Part shown: one piece after another, positions 55,196-64,000 of the stretch
How the letters are laid out: each line of letters starts with the position of its first letter
Numbering within the stretch: the stretch's first letter is position 1
DNA from: Bathynomus jamesi
Taxonomy: Eukaryota > Arthropoda > Malacostraca > Isopoda > Cirolanidae
Direction: 5' to 3'
Assembly: GCA_023014485.1 (NCBI GenBank)
Contig: JAJOZX010000919.1
Location: 186,001-250,000, forward strand
Length of the DNA stretch: 64,000 bases
Notes under the pieces: generated by a model
What the model saw: only the letters and a program-made list of their open reading frames with translations
Told to the model about the DNA's origin: nothing
The model's database searches: none
Translations under genes and position numbers: made by a program

Positions 55196-55558
55196 CTTAA
55201 CTAACCAAACCCAGAGCAACCTAACCTAACCTAACCTAATTAGAACTAACGTATCTTTTTCTCATTACAAATGTCCTTAGATCATGTTTATAAATTTGTT
55301 AATGTTTCGAGTTATCAAATTTGTTACCTCGCAAAATATTAACGCACTACATTTGTGAATATAATACACTCGACCTCACTTATGGCCAATTGCGCGCGCG
55401 CGCACACACACACACCACACACACACACACATTTACCTACTTTGCGAAATTTTCGCATTTCATTTAACCTTTTATAGAGAGAGAACCTAAATAACCTAAC
55501 CTAGCGATCATTATATCACTTTTTATCATGATGCTTAACGATTTTCAATAAAAAAAAG
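55196..55558. repeat. CCTAA repeats and (CA)n
   Basis: AACCTAACCTAACCTAACCT at 55218-55238 (reverse of TTAGG) lies just beyond the LINE fragment's 5' truncation, and (CG/CA)n at 55392-55430. No coding. Confidence 0.7.
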
Positions 55559-55975
55559 TGTAGTAATGTCTAATTAAAAATTAGAATGTTTGTTTATATT
55601 AAAATTATATTTAATTAAAATGTTTTGGTTATAAGAAATTAAGAGATAATGATGTTTAACAAATGTAATTACGATAAATTATGGTTTGTTGATATTGAAA
55701 TTATAAAATACGAATTGGCAACCAGGAGTGGGCCCAAGCGCGGAGGCTGTGGAAATACGCTTCAGTCACTGGGCAGCGTTGCGTTTAAGAAGGTGTCTTT
55801 TTGGGTGTTAGAATGTAATTGTGACTTTAGGCTATTCTTTTGTCTCTCTCGGCTTAAGTATTATAATTAAATTCCCCCTCGCATTACCCCGTTTAACTAA
55901 GTCTGTTTCGGCAATAATAAAGTAGTAAAAATGTAATGAAGATTATAATTAACCCCAGTCTTCCTTCTCATTGTT
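55559..55975 (+). repeat. Left LTR
   Basis: Begins TGTAGTAATGTCTAATTAAA and ends near CTCATTGT. Contains an AATAAA polyadenylation signal (in GGCAATAATAAAGTAG) near 55913. A 73-codon open frame inside is shared with the right LTR but has no recognisable domain. Confidence 0.85.
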
Positions 55976-56004
55976 AGAAATTATAATGGCGCCCACCGGG
56001 CGAA
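55976..56004 (+). promoter_or_regulatory. Primer-binding-site-like sequence
   Basis: TGGCGCCCACCGGGCG begins at 55987, about 10 bases after the LTR. TGGCGCCC is complementary to a tRNA 3' end of the Lys type; identity beyond the first eight bases is not established. Confidence 0.5.
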
Positions 56005-56919
56005 AGCGAGTCTGGCCGCGTCCGTATAAACACACAAAGAGAGAACGAGAATAAAGATTGAGAATAGAAGAACGCGCTAAATAGTTATAAAAACGAGAAT
56101 AAGAAAGTTTTAAGTTTTAATCACTACATTCTGGTGGCAGCTAACCTTATTAAATTGTTATCAATTTAATAATACCAACCCACGCACTCTGCATTTTTTT
56201 CGTGTCATGAATAGAAATTGAAAATTTGTGCGTGTGTTCTTTCAATTAATCACGATCGTTTTTCCACGTTCTCTGTATGAAGAAAATTAGTAGATATTCT
56301 GTTTCGCTATCCGTTTTAGAGTATTTATAAAATTAAGCAAATTCTGATTCCCTTTTCTTCAAAATTCGATGATTCAAGATGGCGCCCATTATTTTACAAA
56401 TTCTTCTCGTAGGAGCGTCTCTTCGAAATTTCCGCGGGCAAAATTTGTTTGTTTTTTTCTCTTCTCGATGGAGATGGAGTCTAGATTTCAAAACCGCTCT
56501 GACTCAAGATTTCTCTTAGTCATGTGGTCAAGACCGTTGTAATGTGGAGTCAAAAATTAGAGTCGAAATTCGAGAGTCGTTTGTTCCATCTTTCTTCGCC
56601 TGATTTCTTTACATTTCGTGCGTTCGGTGGGAGAGATAAAATTCAAATTTGAAGATTGCGGCCCGGTGACTCATCCTTTTTCTTTCACTTTTACTCCTGT
56701 CTCACAGCCTACCTTTTTGTGTTTACATTCCTTTTTTTGGTGTTTACATTTTCTGAATTAGTAATAATTGTGATGAAAATAATAATAATGATTAGTAAAT
56801 AAATTTTACGCTTAATTTATACGAATTAAATTCTTTTAGTGTTTAAATAGATTGTGACATGCATTTTTATACGGTAAGATTTTAAAAGGTTGTGCGTAAA
56901 TTTGTAACGCATTTCTAGG

Positions 56920-56957
<38 letters not shown>

Positions 56958-59890
56958 GCATTCTAAGAGATTCAATGAGTTACAAAATGTTTCAGAATTT
57001 ATTAGGTAGTTTTTGAGATTATTCTTTGACTGGATGTATATAATGGTAGGCTTATTTTATTGTCTAATTACGGGCTTTTAAGGCAAGGCCGAAGTTGGTG
57101 TATAATTTTAAGTATCGCTTCTAATTTTCGCTTTATAGGTTGTTAATTTTAAAGTGAACGTCGAAAAATAATCTTAAAGATACTAATTCATATTGGGTCA
57201 AATTCGGACTGTTTAAGTTTATTATGCTTGCCGTATACAAATTGTGTGAGACTTCAAAATAAGCTAAATTTGTTTAATTGAAATAGAGAAATTGTTTTCG
57301 TAAATTTTTTTATAAATTAGGTTTTTTTTTGCTTTTTTTATATACTCATTAATTATATACTTATATATTACCTTATACTTATATATTAATTATATATATT
57401 TATATACTCATTAATTTTTGTAGGTAGGCTGGTTTTTGTTGTCTATTTTTTTCTTTTTCATTTTCAAGACAAATTCCGAGTGATTTTGTATGGTTAGGGC
57501 TGTTTAAATTTTTTTTATTCTGAAATTAAATTTTATTGTGTTAGGGTTTTTTTTTTTTTTTTTTTGTTTAACGTTTTATTTTGAGTATTAAAAATAAAAA
57601 ATGTTTTTTTGTTCGCGCGTTTGCATAGAAAATGTTACAAAAATTGTTTCCCGATGTACTGCAGTTAAATTCGGTTCGGTTAGAAATATTTTTATAGAGG
57701 TTCGCTTACAAATGAAGCGAACATTCTTCACTATACAATGATTTGTTTTGGTGTTTTTTGTTTACATAGTAGGTTGCGTGTATTTTTTGGTTCTTAATAT
57801 GTTCTTATTTAAAATAACGATGTAAATTTGTAGTTTCACTTGGAAACGATAAATTATGGGATTTTTGTGATTTACAAACCATACTGGGTTTTGTGTTGAA
57901 GGAGAGAGTTGTGTCTCAGATGTAATTTGTGAATTGCGAGTTTGCTTCCTCTGAAATTTAGCTTTGCAAGTTGGAATTAATGTATTAAATTACTTTTCGG
58001 TATTAATATTTAAAAATTTTTTATTTAATAACTTTTTTGGAAAATTGCTATTGTTTAAAGCTTCAGTCAGGTTTACTAATGCAGTTAAAACATTGGCTCG
58101 AGTGTTCACCCGGAGATGGAGCCTTTTAGATGGCCAGTAACGTTTCTGTGGCATCTATGTGAGCTTCCCCCAAAGTGTAAGAGGGTTCGTGATTTTCAGA
58201 GAATTGATGACATGAAGTTTCTGGGTTTCATTTTTGTCTTTTGTATTTAAATGTATCGATGTGATTTCTGAAGGTAGTTTGAATAATAATATTTGTTGAA
58301 TTATAATAACGGTTACTATGTATGGGCGCTTTATATCTCTACTGTACAGTATTGTTTCGTTGCGTTTCATGATTTTTTTTAATCTTCGATGTAACTGCCA
58401 TAAGTGACCTTATTGGTAGCTAGGCTGTGAGTAAATTTTTGTGAGTTCTGTAAAATTTGTAATAGTTTTTCCGTGAATTTGGCCAGAGCAAATTTGTAGT
58501 TTTGTTTCGAAGTGAACTGTCGAAAATTCGGTAAATTAAATATGAAATGATAATCAGTAGCAGTATAAACGTTTCGAATAACTTTTTTTTTCAAAATTTC
58601 AAGATGCTCGATTTGGAGGCAGCTAAGTTGGATCCAAATTCCATTCATTGAATTTAGTCGACCCGATAGGCGATCGATCACCGATGAGAGAGAAAGAAGA
58701 GATGAGAGGAGAAGAGAAACCGAAATGTGTAGGGACTTGGCGCAGGACAGTTTTGGAAGAGAAGAGAAGAGAGGAGAAGAGACAAAAGAAACCAAATGTG
58801 CAGGGACTTGGCACAAGAGTTTCGATGGTCTACTGGTATTTTTCGGGCAGTAGCTGGTCACGCTGCTCGATGCTTCGCTAAATATGTGTTTTAGCACTCG
58901 GTAGGCAAGCCACGAGAGCTCGAACGAGTGTCTAAGGCTTTACTGTCCATACAGACATACAGTAGGTTCGTTGGGAAACGGCCTACGGCGAAGTGATCGT
59001 TTGATTATTGCCAGTAAGAGTCTTTCAGCTGGACGTAGGAAGAGCAGCGTTCACCGACAAAAGTTGAGATGAGAGAGGCGAGTTGATTCATCGACTTCTA
59101 GAATTGGAAATTCCGTCCAATTCCGGTACGTGGTTCCACTTTCAGTATATTTCCCCCCCCTGATCCTTTTAGAATTGGATGTCTCTTGTTTTTTTTTCGC
59201 CATTTGGAGAGAGAGCGGAACCAACCTAAAGCGTGCTGACCTGTTGCATGGTGATACAATCCCTTGCATTCTAGCGAAGTGAGCAGGAGCTGCGATTGAA
59301 AATTGAAGTCCGTTGTCAGCGTGCGGATTGTGATCTAAAGAACGTCCAGCTATGAATGTACTGAGTATTATGTAATGAAATTATAAGTGAAAGGGTGCGA
59401 TTATTGCCCAAATTTGTTTTGTGAAATACTGTAGTATGTGCGCTCTGGTCAGTATTTTATATAAACGTCTCATTTTTTCTAGGTTGCCCTGATAGTAACT
59501 GTATAACGATATACATAATTGGTTCGAATGTAAAGCGATCTTTGATGAGGAATCGCTGGAATAGATTATGAATTTGAATTTGTGAATTTGTGTAACCAAT
59601 GTTAAGAAAATTGTCCGTTATTTTTTGGTACGTTATAGATTTGTTACGGGTTGTAAATTTGATTATTAGTGTGAAATGTTATTTTATGCAAATGTGAAAA
59701 TTACAGTTTGTTTTCGATTTTTATAAAATGATACAAAATATCTGATGTGTGGAATTTGTCATTCTAATGATTTCTTGTCTATCTCTAACTTGAATTTGTT
59801 AAAGAAAAAAAAATTTGCCAAATAAATATGCTGAATAAATAAATAAATTTGTTAAACGTTATTAATAAGTTTTCCTAGAGTAAAACTTAT
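56005..59890. other. LTR element interior, non-coding
   Basis: About 3.9 kb, AT-rich with (TA)n at 56922-56953, T runs near 57550, and a GAGAAGAGA-rich segment at 58690-58790. I see no conserved retroelement domain in any frame. The open frames of 60-170 codons on the minus strand are low-complexity or unrecognisable. Confidence 0.65.
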
Positions 59891-59893
59891 TTT

Positions 59894-59910
59894 CAAGGGG
59901 GTGATGCGAG
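59894..59910 (+). promoter_or_regulatory. Polypurine tract
   Basis: CAAGGGGGTGATGCGAG lies immediately before the right LTR, the expected site of plus-strand priming. Confidence 0.65.
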
Positions 59911-60332
59911 TGTAGTAATGTCTAATTAAAAATTAGAATGTTTGTTTATTTTAAAATTATATTTAATTAGAATGTTTTGGTTATAAGAAATTAATAGAGA
60001 TAATGATGTTTAACAAATGTAATTACGATAAATTATGGTTTGTTGATATTGAAATTATAAAATACGGATTGGCAACCAGGAGTGGGTCCAAGCGCGGAGG
60101 CTGTGGAAGTACCCTTCAGTCACTGGGCAGCGTTGCGTTTAAGAAGGTGTCTTTTTGGGTGTTAGAATGTAATTGTGACTTTAGGCTATTCTTTTGTGTC
60201 TCTCTCGGCTTAAGTATTATAATTAAATTCTCCCTCGCATTACCCCGTTTAACTAAGTCTGTTTCGGCAATAATAAAGTAGTAAAAAGTGTAATGAAGAT
60301 TATAATTAACCTCAGTCTCCCTTTGCATTGTC
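59911..60332 (+). repeat. Right LTR
   Basis: Same sequence as the left LTR with a few substitutions and 1-3 bp indels (for example CTCTCTCGG against CTCTCGG). Ends near TTTGCATTGT; similarity stops there. Confidence 0.85.
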
Positions 60333-60735
60333 TAACGGCTTTCCACTCAGGCCATGCTACCACGCATTTATAAAACATGCGAAAAAGCGAGTGAAAAGCG
60401 TGTAAAGAGAATGATTAATGGTAGAAGAGAAATGGAAGTAAATAAAGAAATAATGAATGATAATAATAATAAAACATATCACTACAAAAGTCGCAACACG
60501 TATGTCGTGTCGCCATGAATTCCATGTGTACCCCAATCACATATATAATCCTGTAATTTTTTAATGTTTTCTTTCTAAATAATATGAAAAGGATTGTCAT
60601 TCCTTGTATCACAAAGAGTTCTTCTGTTCCACACTTCATGTATAAAATGTTAATAAAAAGGACAATCCTTTGTGATATATTTCACCAAAAATGTATTACA
60701 GGCTTTATTGCCACCCTCGGAAAACACTTTGATGC

Positions 60736-60775
<40 letters not shown>

Positions 60776-60779
60776 TTTA
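60333..60779. other. No gene; spacer with (TA)n
   Basis: Contains two inverted snatches (GGATTGTCATTCC... ACAATCCTTTGTGATA) near 60590-60680 and (TA)n at 60738-60770. Nothing coding. Confidence 0.5.
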
Positions 60780-62152
60780 TTATAGTGTCGCTCATAAGTA
60801 TTCGTACAGAGAAATATTTCCCTTTTATTCTTTATCTTTTGTACCATTTATAGGATAGTTATGAAAAGTTTACCGTTTGTTTGGAAAAATTTACAATTTC
60901 ATACATTTACTCGCAAAATTATTTAATACTTTGTGTGTCCATCTTTTGCTTGAATGACTTCAATGATTCGTTTTGAGCATTTTTCTACGAGGTTTCCACA
61001 TCTCTCTGTTGAAATTTTAGCCCATTCTTCTGAAGAAAATTGTTGCAATTCATTCAGATTCGAAGGGTTTCTCTTGCGGACAACTTTTATCAAATCAGAC
61101 CATAAATTTTCGATTAAATTGAGATCTGGGCTTTGACTGGGCCACTTGAGAAGTTTGAAATTCTTTTGTTGAAGCTTTTAACTGAAGGCAATACACTTTA
61201 TTCTGCACTTTCTTGATATTTCTTCGAATTCAAGATTCCATTCATAACAAGCTTTCCTGGACCAGAATTTTGGTCTCGTCTGTTCAGAGAACTTTCTTCC
61301 AGAATGTAAATCCATCATTTTGATGATCCTTGGCGTACTTTAAACGAGCTTCTTTGTGCGCTTTTCGTAGCGGAGGTTTTCTTCGTGAAACTCTTCCATG
61401 TAGACCATTCTTTCTCAATGTACGACGGACTGTAGAGGGATGGATATCGATCTTAGTTTTAATGTTTAGCAAATATCACCTACAGTCACTCGTTGATTCA
61501 CAGCAGCCATTTTTTGTCCGTCTAGCTGTATGGTCCGAAAGATCGTCCACACCTTGATAGTGTCTTTATTGTTCCAAAACCTTTCCATTTCTTCAGAACT
61601 GCAGCAACCGTCGTAAATGGAATTCGAAGTTTTTCCTCCTATCTTCCTCTTACTCTTTCACACTCAGGTGCAGCAATAACGGATCTGTTGAGATCTGTAG
61701 ACAGCTCTTTACCACGACTACCCATTGTTTACTGATGACTTGTACAGTCATCCGTCTTCAACGTATGAAGATTCACGGAGAAAATTATAGAATTCAGAGT
61801 TGCCAACAGATTCACAAAGAAAATTCTAGAATACAGAGTTGCCACACACTCTAATCAATAAACAGCCAACTAACTACTGATAAAATTTTAAATTCTTTAC
61901 TCCTAAGGTAGACACACAAAGTATTAAATAATTTTGCGAGTAAATGTACGGAAACTTTTGCATTTTAACTTATTTTAATTTTCCTCAAATTCTTTGATGT
62001 TTTACATTATACGTTGGAATTAAACAAATTTTTTTACTTGTTAAATTTTTTCAAACGAACGTAAACTTTTCATAACTATCCTATGAATGGTGCAAAAGAT
62101 AAGGACGAATATAACTTAAATATTTCTCTGTACGAATACTTAGGAGCGCCAC
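60780..62152 (-). mobile_element. Tc1-like transposon with ~200 bp inverted repeats
   Basis: The left end AGTGTCGCTCATAAGTATTC and right end inverse GAATACTTAGGAGCGCCACT, both with GTACAGAGAAATATTT. Inverted similarity continues about 200 bp inward to ACTCGCAAAATTATTTAATA and AAGTATTAAATAATTTTGCG, where the transposase stop codon already lies. The left arm lacks about 80 bp present in the right arm. A solo right-type end of this family is at 2986-3180. Flanked by (TA)n. Confidence 0.85.
60923..61725 (-). pseudogene. Tc1-like transposase (DD34E type), internally deleted
   Basis: ATG at 61725 gives MGSRGKELSTDLNRSVIAA with a stop soon after. Further pieces are IPFTTVAAVLKKWKGFGTI (HTH) and DIHPSTVRRTLRKNGLHGRV, then KPPLRKAHKEARLKYAKDH and the first Asp block TDETKI near 61270. 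The central part up to the second Asp is deleted near 61160-61260. The end is well preserved: PSQSPDLNLIENLWSDLI with the catalytic Glu, then EEWAKISTERC and IQAKDGHTKY, stop at 60923. At least five frame defects. Confidence 0.85.
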
Positions 62153-62504
62153 TGTATATATACACACTGGAATGCGCGCTGCGCCTTGAGTAGCAAAAGC
62201 TCCCAAAACACACACACACACACACACACACGTTTGACTATCTTACGAAAACGCGACATTTTCATATTTTCAAATAATTTTGAGAACTTTAGCCTGTATT
62301 ATATTGCTTTCTGATGATATTTAATGATTTTCAACAAAACTGAAAATATGGCAGCATCACAAATGTCGTTACACGCACGTTGGTGTCGTGATGAGCTCCG
62401 TGTATACTAAAGATTGTCGCAGTTTCTTATGGTAACCAAGAGCACACACACAGGGTAAAGTTGTCAATGGTCGCGCATTTGACTTAAAAAGACTCCCCAC
62501 AAAA
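62153..62504. other. No gene; (CA)n
   Basis: (CA)n at 62209-62231; otherwise nothing recognised. Confidence 0.55.
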
Positions 62505-62690
62505 TACTGTTACAGTGAAGCTAAATTAATCAGCCCATAAGATGTCCACCGCAACACCACTCGTGTTCCTTAGGTCTTTGGGCAGCTGATTAAATAGTCC
62601 TAGTCCTCACAACAAAACTATTTTCTTTCAGGGTTAAGAATGTTCCCTGTCTAGCCTTTAATTTGAGAACACAACACAGTCTTCCTTTGC
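62505..62690 (-). pseudogene. Possible LINE C-terminal scrap
   Basis: The minus strand contains KENSFVVRTRTLFNQLPKDL then RNTSG, resembling the R-x-W/F-N-x-LP-x-x-(I/L) segment near the C-terminus of CR1-like ORF2 proteins. Too short for a firm call. Confidence 0.3.
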
Positions 62691-62744
62691 TACTTTCCAC
62701 TGTTGTTTGGGGAGTTACAGGGTTCCAGAGTAAGATTAGGGACT

Positions 62745-63907
62745 AGTTAACTAATCTTTTAGAATTTTTTCGAAGCGTGATTGAAGTTTACGATAGTCAT
62801 CGGGCGGTTGATTTAGTGTATTTAGATTTTCAAAAAGCGTTTGACACCGTACCGCACAAAAGACTCATTGAAAAAAGTAAGGCTCATGGAATCAGGGGTG
62901 TAGTAATAAATTGGATAGAAGAGTGGTTGCGAGGTAGGAAACAGAGGGTGGTCGTTGATGGAGCGGAGTCGTGTTGGGCTAATGTAGCGAGTGGCGTTCC
63001 TCAGGGTTCTGTATTGGGCCCCTTGCTTTTTCTTATATATATTAACGATTTAGATGTCGGCCTAGTCAGTACAGTTTCAAAGTTTGCGGATGACACGAAG
63101 TTGGGTGATAGGGCGATTAATGACGAAGATAGAGGTAAAATCCAGGAAGATCTAAATAAAATCGTTGATTGGTCAGTCACATGGCAAATGAGATTTAACG
63201 TCGATAAGTGCAAAATTCTACACATAGGTTCGCGTAACGATAATTTTGCATATAGTATGTCAGGGAAGGAGTTAACAAGCGTAGAGCAGGAAAAAGATTT
63301 AGGAGTTATAGTCATTGATGATTTAAAAGTAGCGAAACAAAGTACAGCAGCGGTCAATAAAGCGAACAAAGTGTTAGGTTTTATAGCTCGGAATTATGAG
63401 TACAAATCGCGCGATATTATTGTTCCTCTTTATAAATCATTAGTTAGACCCCACTTGGAGTACGCGATCCAATTTTGGAATCCACATATGCGAAAAGATA
63501 TAGACAAAATCGAAAGAGTTCAAAGACGAGCAACTAAGATGATTCCGTCGCTTAGATCGAAGTCGTACGAGGATAAGGTTAAGGAGTTAAAATTTACTAC
63601 ACTCGAGACTAGGAGGCTAAGGGGTGATCCAATCCAGGTTTTTAAAATTATGAATGGGTTCGATAACGTAGAGAGAGATAGCTTTTTCGAAATATCTCTA
63701 TAATAGGACAAGAAATAACGGGTGTAAGTTGACAAGTAGAAGGTTCGAGACAGCAGTTGCAAAAAATTTTTTTACGCATAGAATAGTAAATACGTGGAAT
63801 AGTTTGCCGGTAGAAGTAATTAGTAGCACGTCTATAAACATGTTTAAAAATCGATTAGACGCATATGTTGATAGATTGGGTATTGTTTAAGGTAGTAAAA
63901 TTAAGGC
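62745..63907 (+). pseudogene. CR1-like LINE, family 2, copy B
   Basis: 5'-truncated near 62745; the reading begins LTNLLEFFRSVIEVYDSHRA. Then come VYLDFQKAFDTVPHKRLIEK, GVPQGSVLGPLLFLIYINDL near 62990, KFADDTKLGD near 63080 with both Asp, WQMRFNVDKCKILHIGSRND, LEYAIQFWNPHMRKDIDKIE and LETRRLRGDPIQVFKIMNGF. It stops at 63701 after a 2 bp deletion relative to copy A (ATCTCTATAATAG against ATCTCAATATAATAA). The rest (NNGCKLTSRRFET, FFTHRIVNTWNSLPVEVI) is open in another frame to 63890. Only one frameshift after the truncation suggests a fairly recent copy. Confidence 0.85.
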
Positions 63908-63911
63908 TTTC

Positions 63912-64000
63912 TGGTTCGGAACCCACGTAAAATTGTAGGTCCTCTCCGCCACCACGGAGGACATGCACATTGCACAATACACAATTACGAACACAGTTAG
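63912..64000 (+). repeat. SINE subfamily B, cut by window edge
   Basis: CTGGTTCGGAACCCACGTAA, AATTGTAGGTCCTCTCCGCC, ACCACGGAGGACATGCAC and ACACAATTACGAACACAGTT match the minus-strand copy at 39237-39360. It follows the LINE 3' end by a few bases. Confidence 0.7.

Larger units (their letters stand above)
55559..60332. mobile_element. Non-autonomous LTR retrotransposon (LARD-like)
   Basis: Two direct repeats of about 420 bp, 55559-55975 and 59911-60332, differ at only a small number of positions and both start TGTAGTAATG. Just inside the left repeat is a tRNA-primer-site-like TGGCGCCCACCGGGCG. Just before the right repeat is a polypurine tract AAGGGGGTGATGCGAG. The ~3.9 kb interior has no gag, protease, RT or integrase-like frame on either strand. 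This is the layout of a large retrotransposon derivative moved in trans. No clear target duplication; 3' LTR borders are uncertain by a few bases. Confidence 0.85.

Noticed and set aside
55649..55870. 73-codon frame repeated at 60003-60281 as a conserved gene
   Set aside because: It lies inside the two LTRs; conservation reflects LTR identity, and no domain is visible.
58379..58897. 172-codon minus-strand frame inside the LTR element as gag or pol
   Set aside because: Low-complexity Ser/Leu-rich start from a GAGAAGAG repeat, no zinc knuckle, protease or RT motif.

Overview
The window looks like repeat-dense nuclear DNA from an arthropod, most likely a crustacean. The evidence is short interstitial TTAGG/CCTAA runs (the arthropod telomere unit), a spliceosomal intron inside one element, dozens of (TA)n, (CT)n and (CA)n microsatellites, and a mix of CR1-like LINEs, mariner/Tc1, pogo, hAT-like and piggyBac-like elements, hammerhead-like repeats and tRNA/5S-derived SINEs. 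I found no host gene. Nearly every recognisable protein is a decayed transposase or reverse transcriptase with frameshifts, stops or truncations.

Layout. 0-5.9 kb: a CR1-like LINE (family 1, copy A), tRNA-like SINE pieces, a solo Tc1 end, a MITE and a dead mariner-like transposase. 6.0-11.2 kb: a decayed LINE interrupted by two hAT-like MITEs, joined to a second LINE whose coding strand is A/C-rich. 11.2-19.4 kb: foldback elements, a tRNA-headed inverted dimer, a 5S-type SINE, a SINE with an A tail, a Tc1 pseudogene and TTAA/hAT MITEs. 19.5-25.7 kb: a pogo/Tigger element split by an unclassified DDE transposon, and a second pogo-type element carrying a LINE 3' fragment. 26-33.4 kb: foldback MITEs, another LINE fragment, a cluster of palindromes with hammerhead-like cores in (TA)n DNA, a mariner and a deleted mariner relative. 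33.7-41 kb: CR1 family 1 copy B, an inverted tRNA-like SINE pair, hAT-like MITEs and CR1 family 2 copy A. 41.5-46.8 kb: the best 5S-headed SINE, a mariner-like element and an intron-containing DDE-like element. 47-55.2 kb: tandem repeats, MITEs, an internally deleted mariner-like element and a LINE tail. 55.56-60.33 kb: two ~420 bp LTRs around ~3.9 kb without gag/pol. 60.8-64 kb: a Tc1 element with ~200 bp inverted repeats, CR1 family 2 copy B and a SINE cut by the window edge.

Two themes recur. First, (TA)n tracts act as landing pads for elements that use TA or leave no clear duplication. Second, many inserts are palindromes: head-to-head dimers of SINE-like or hammerhead-like units, or foldback MITEs made from transposon ends. 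Headless MITEs can be linked to likely parent transposases by short N- or C-terminal coding remnants. All calls come from reading the sequence; no database search was possible.
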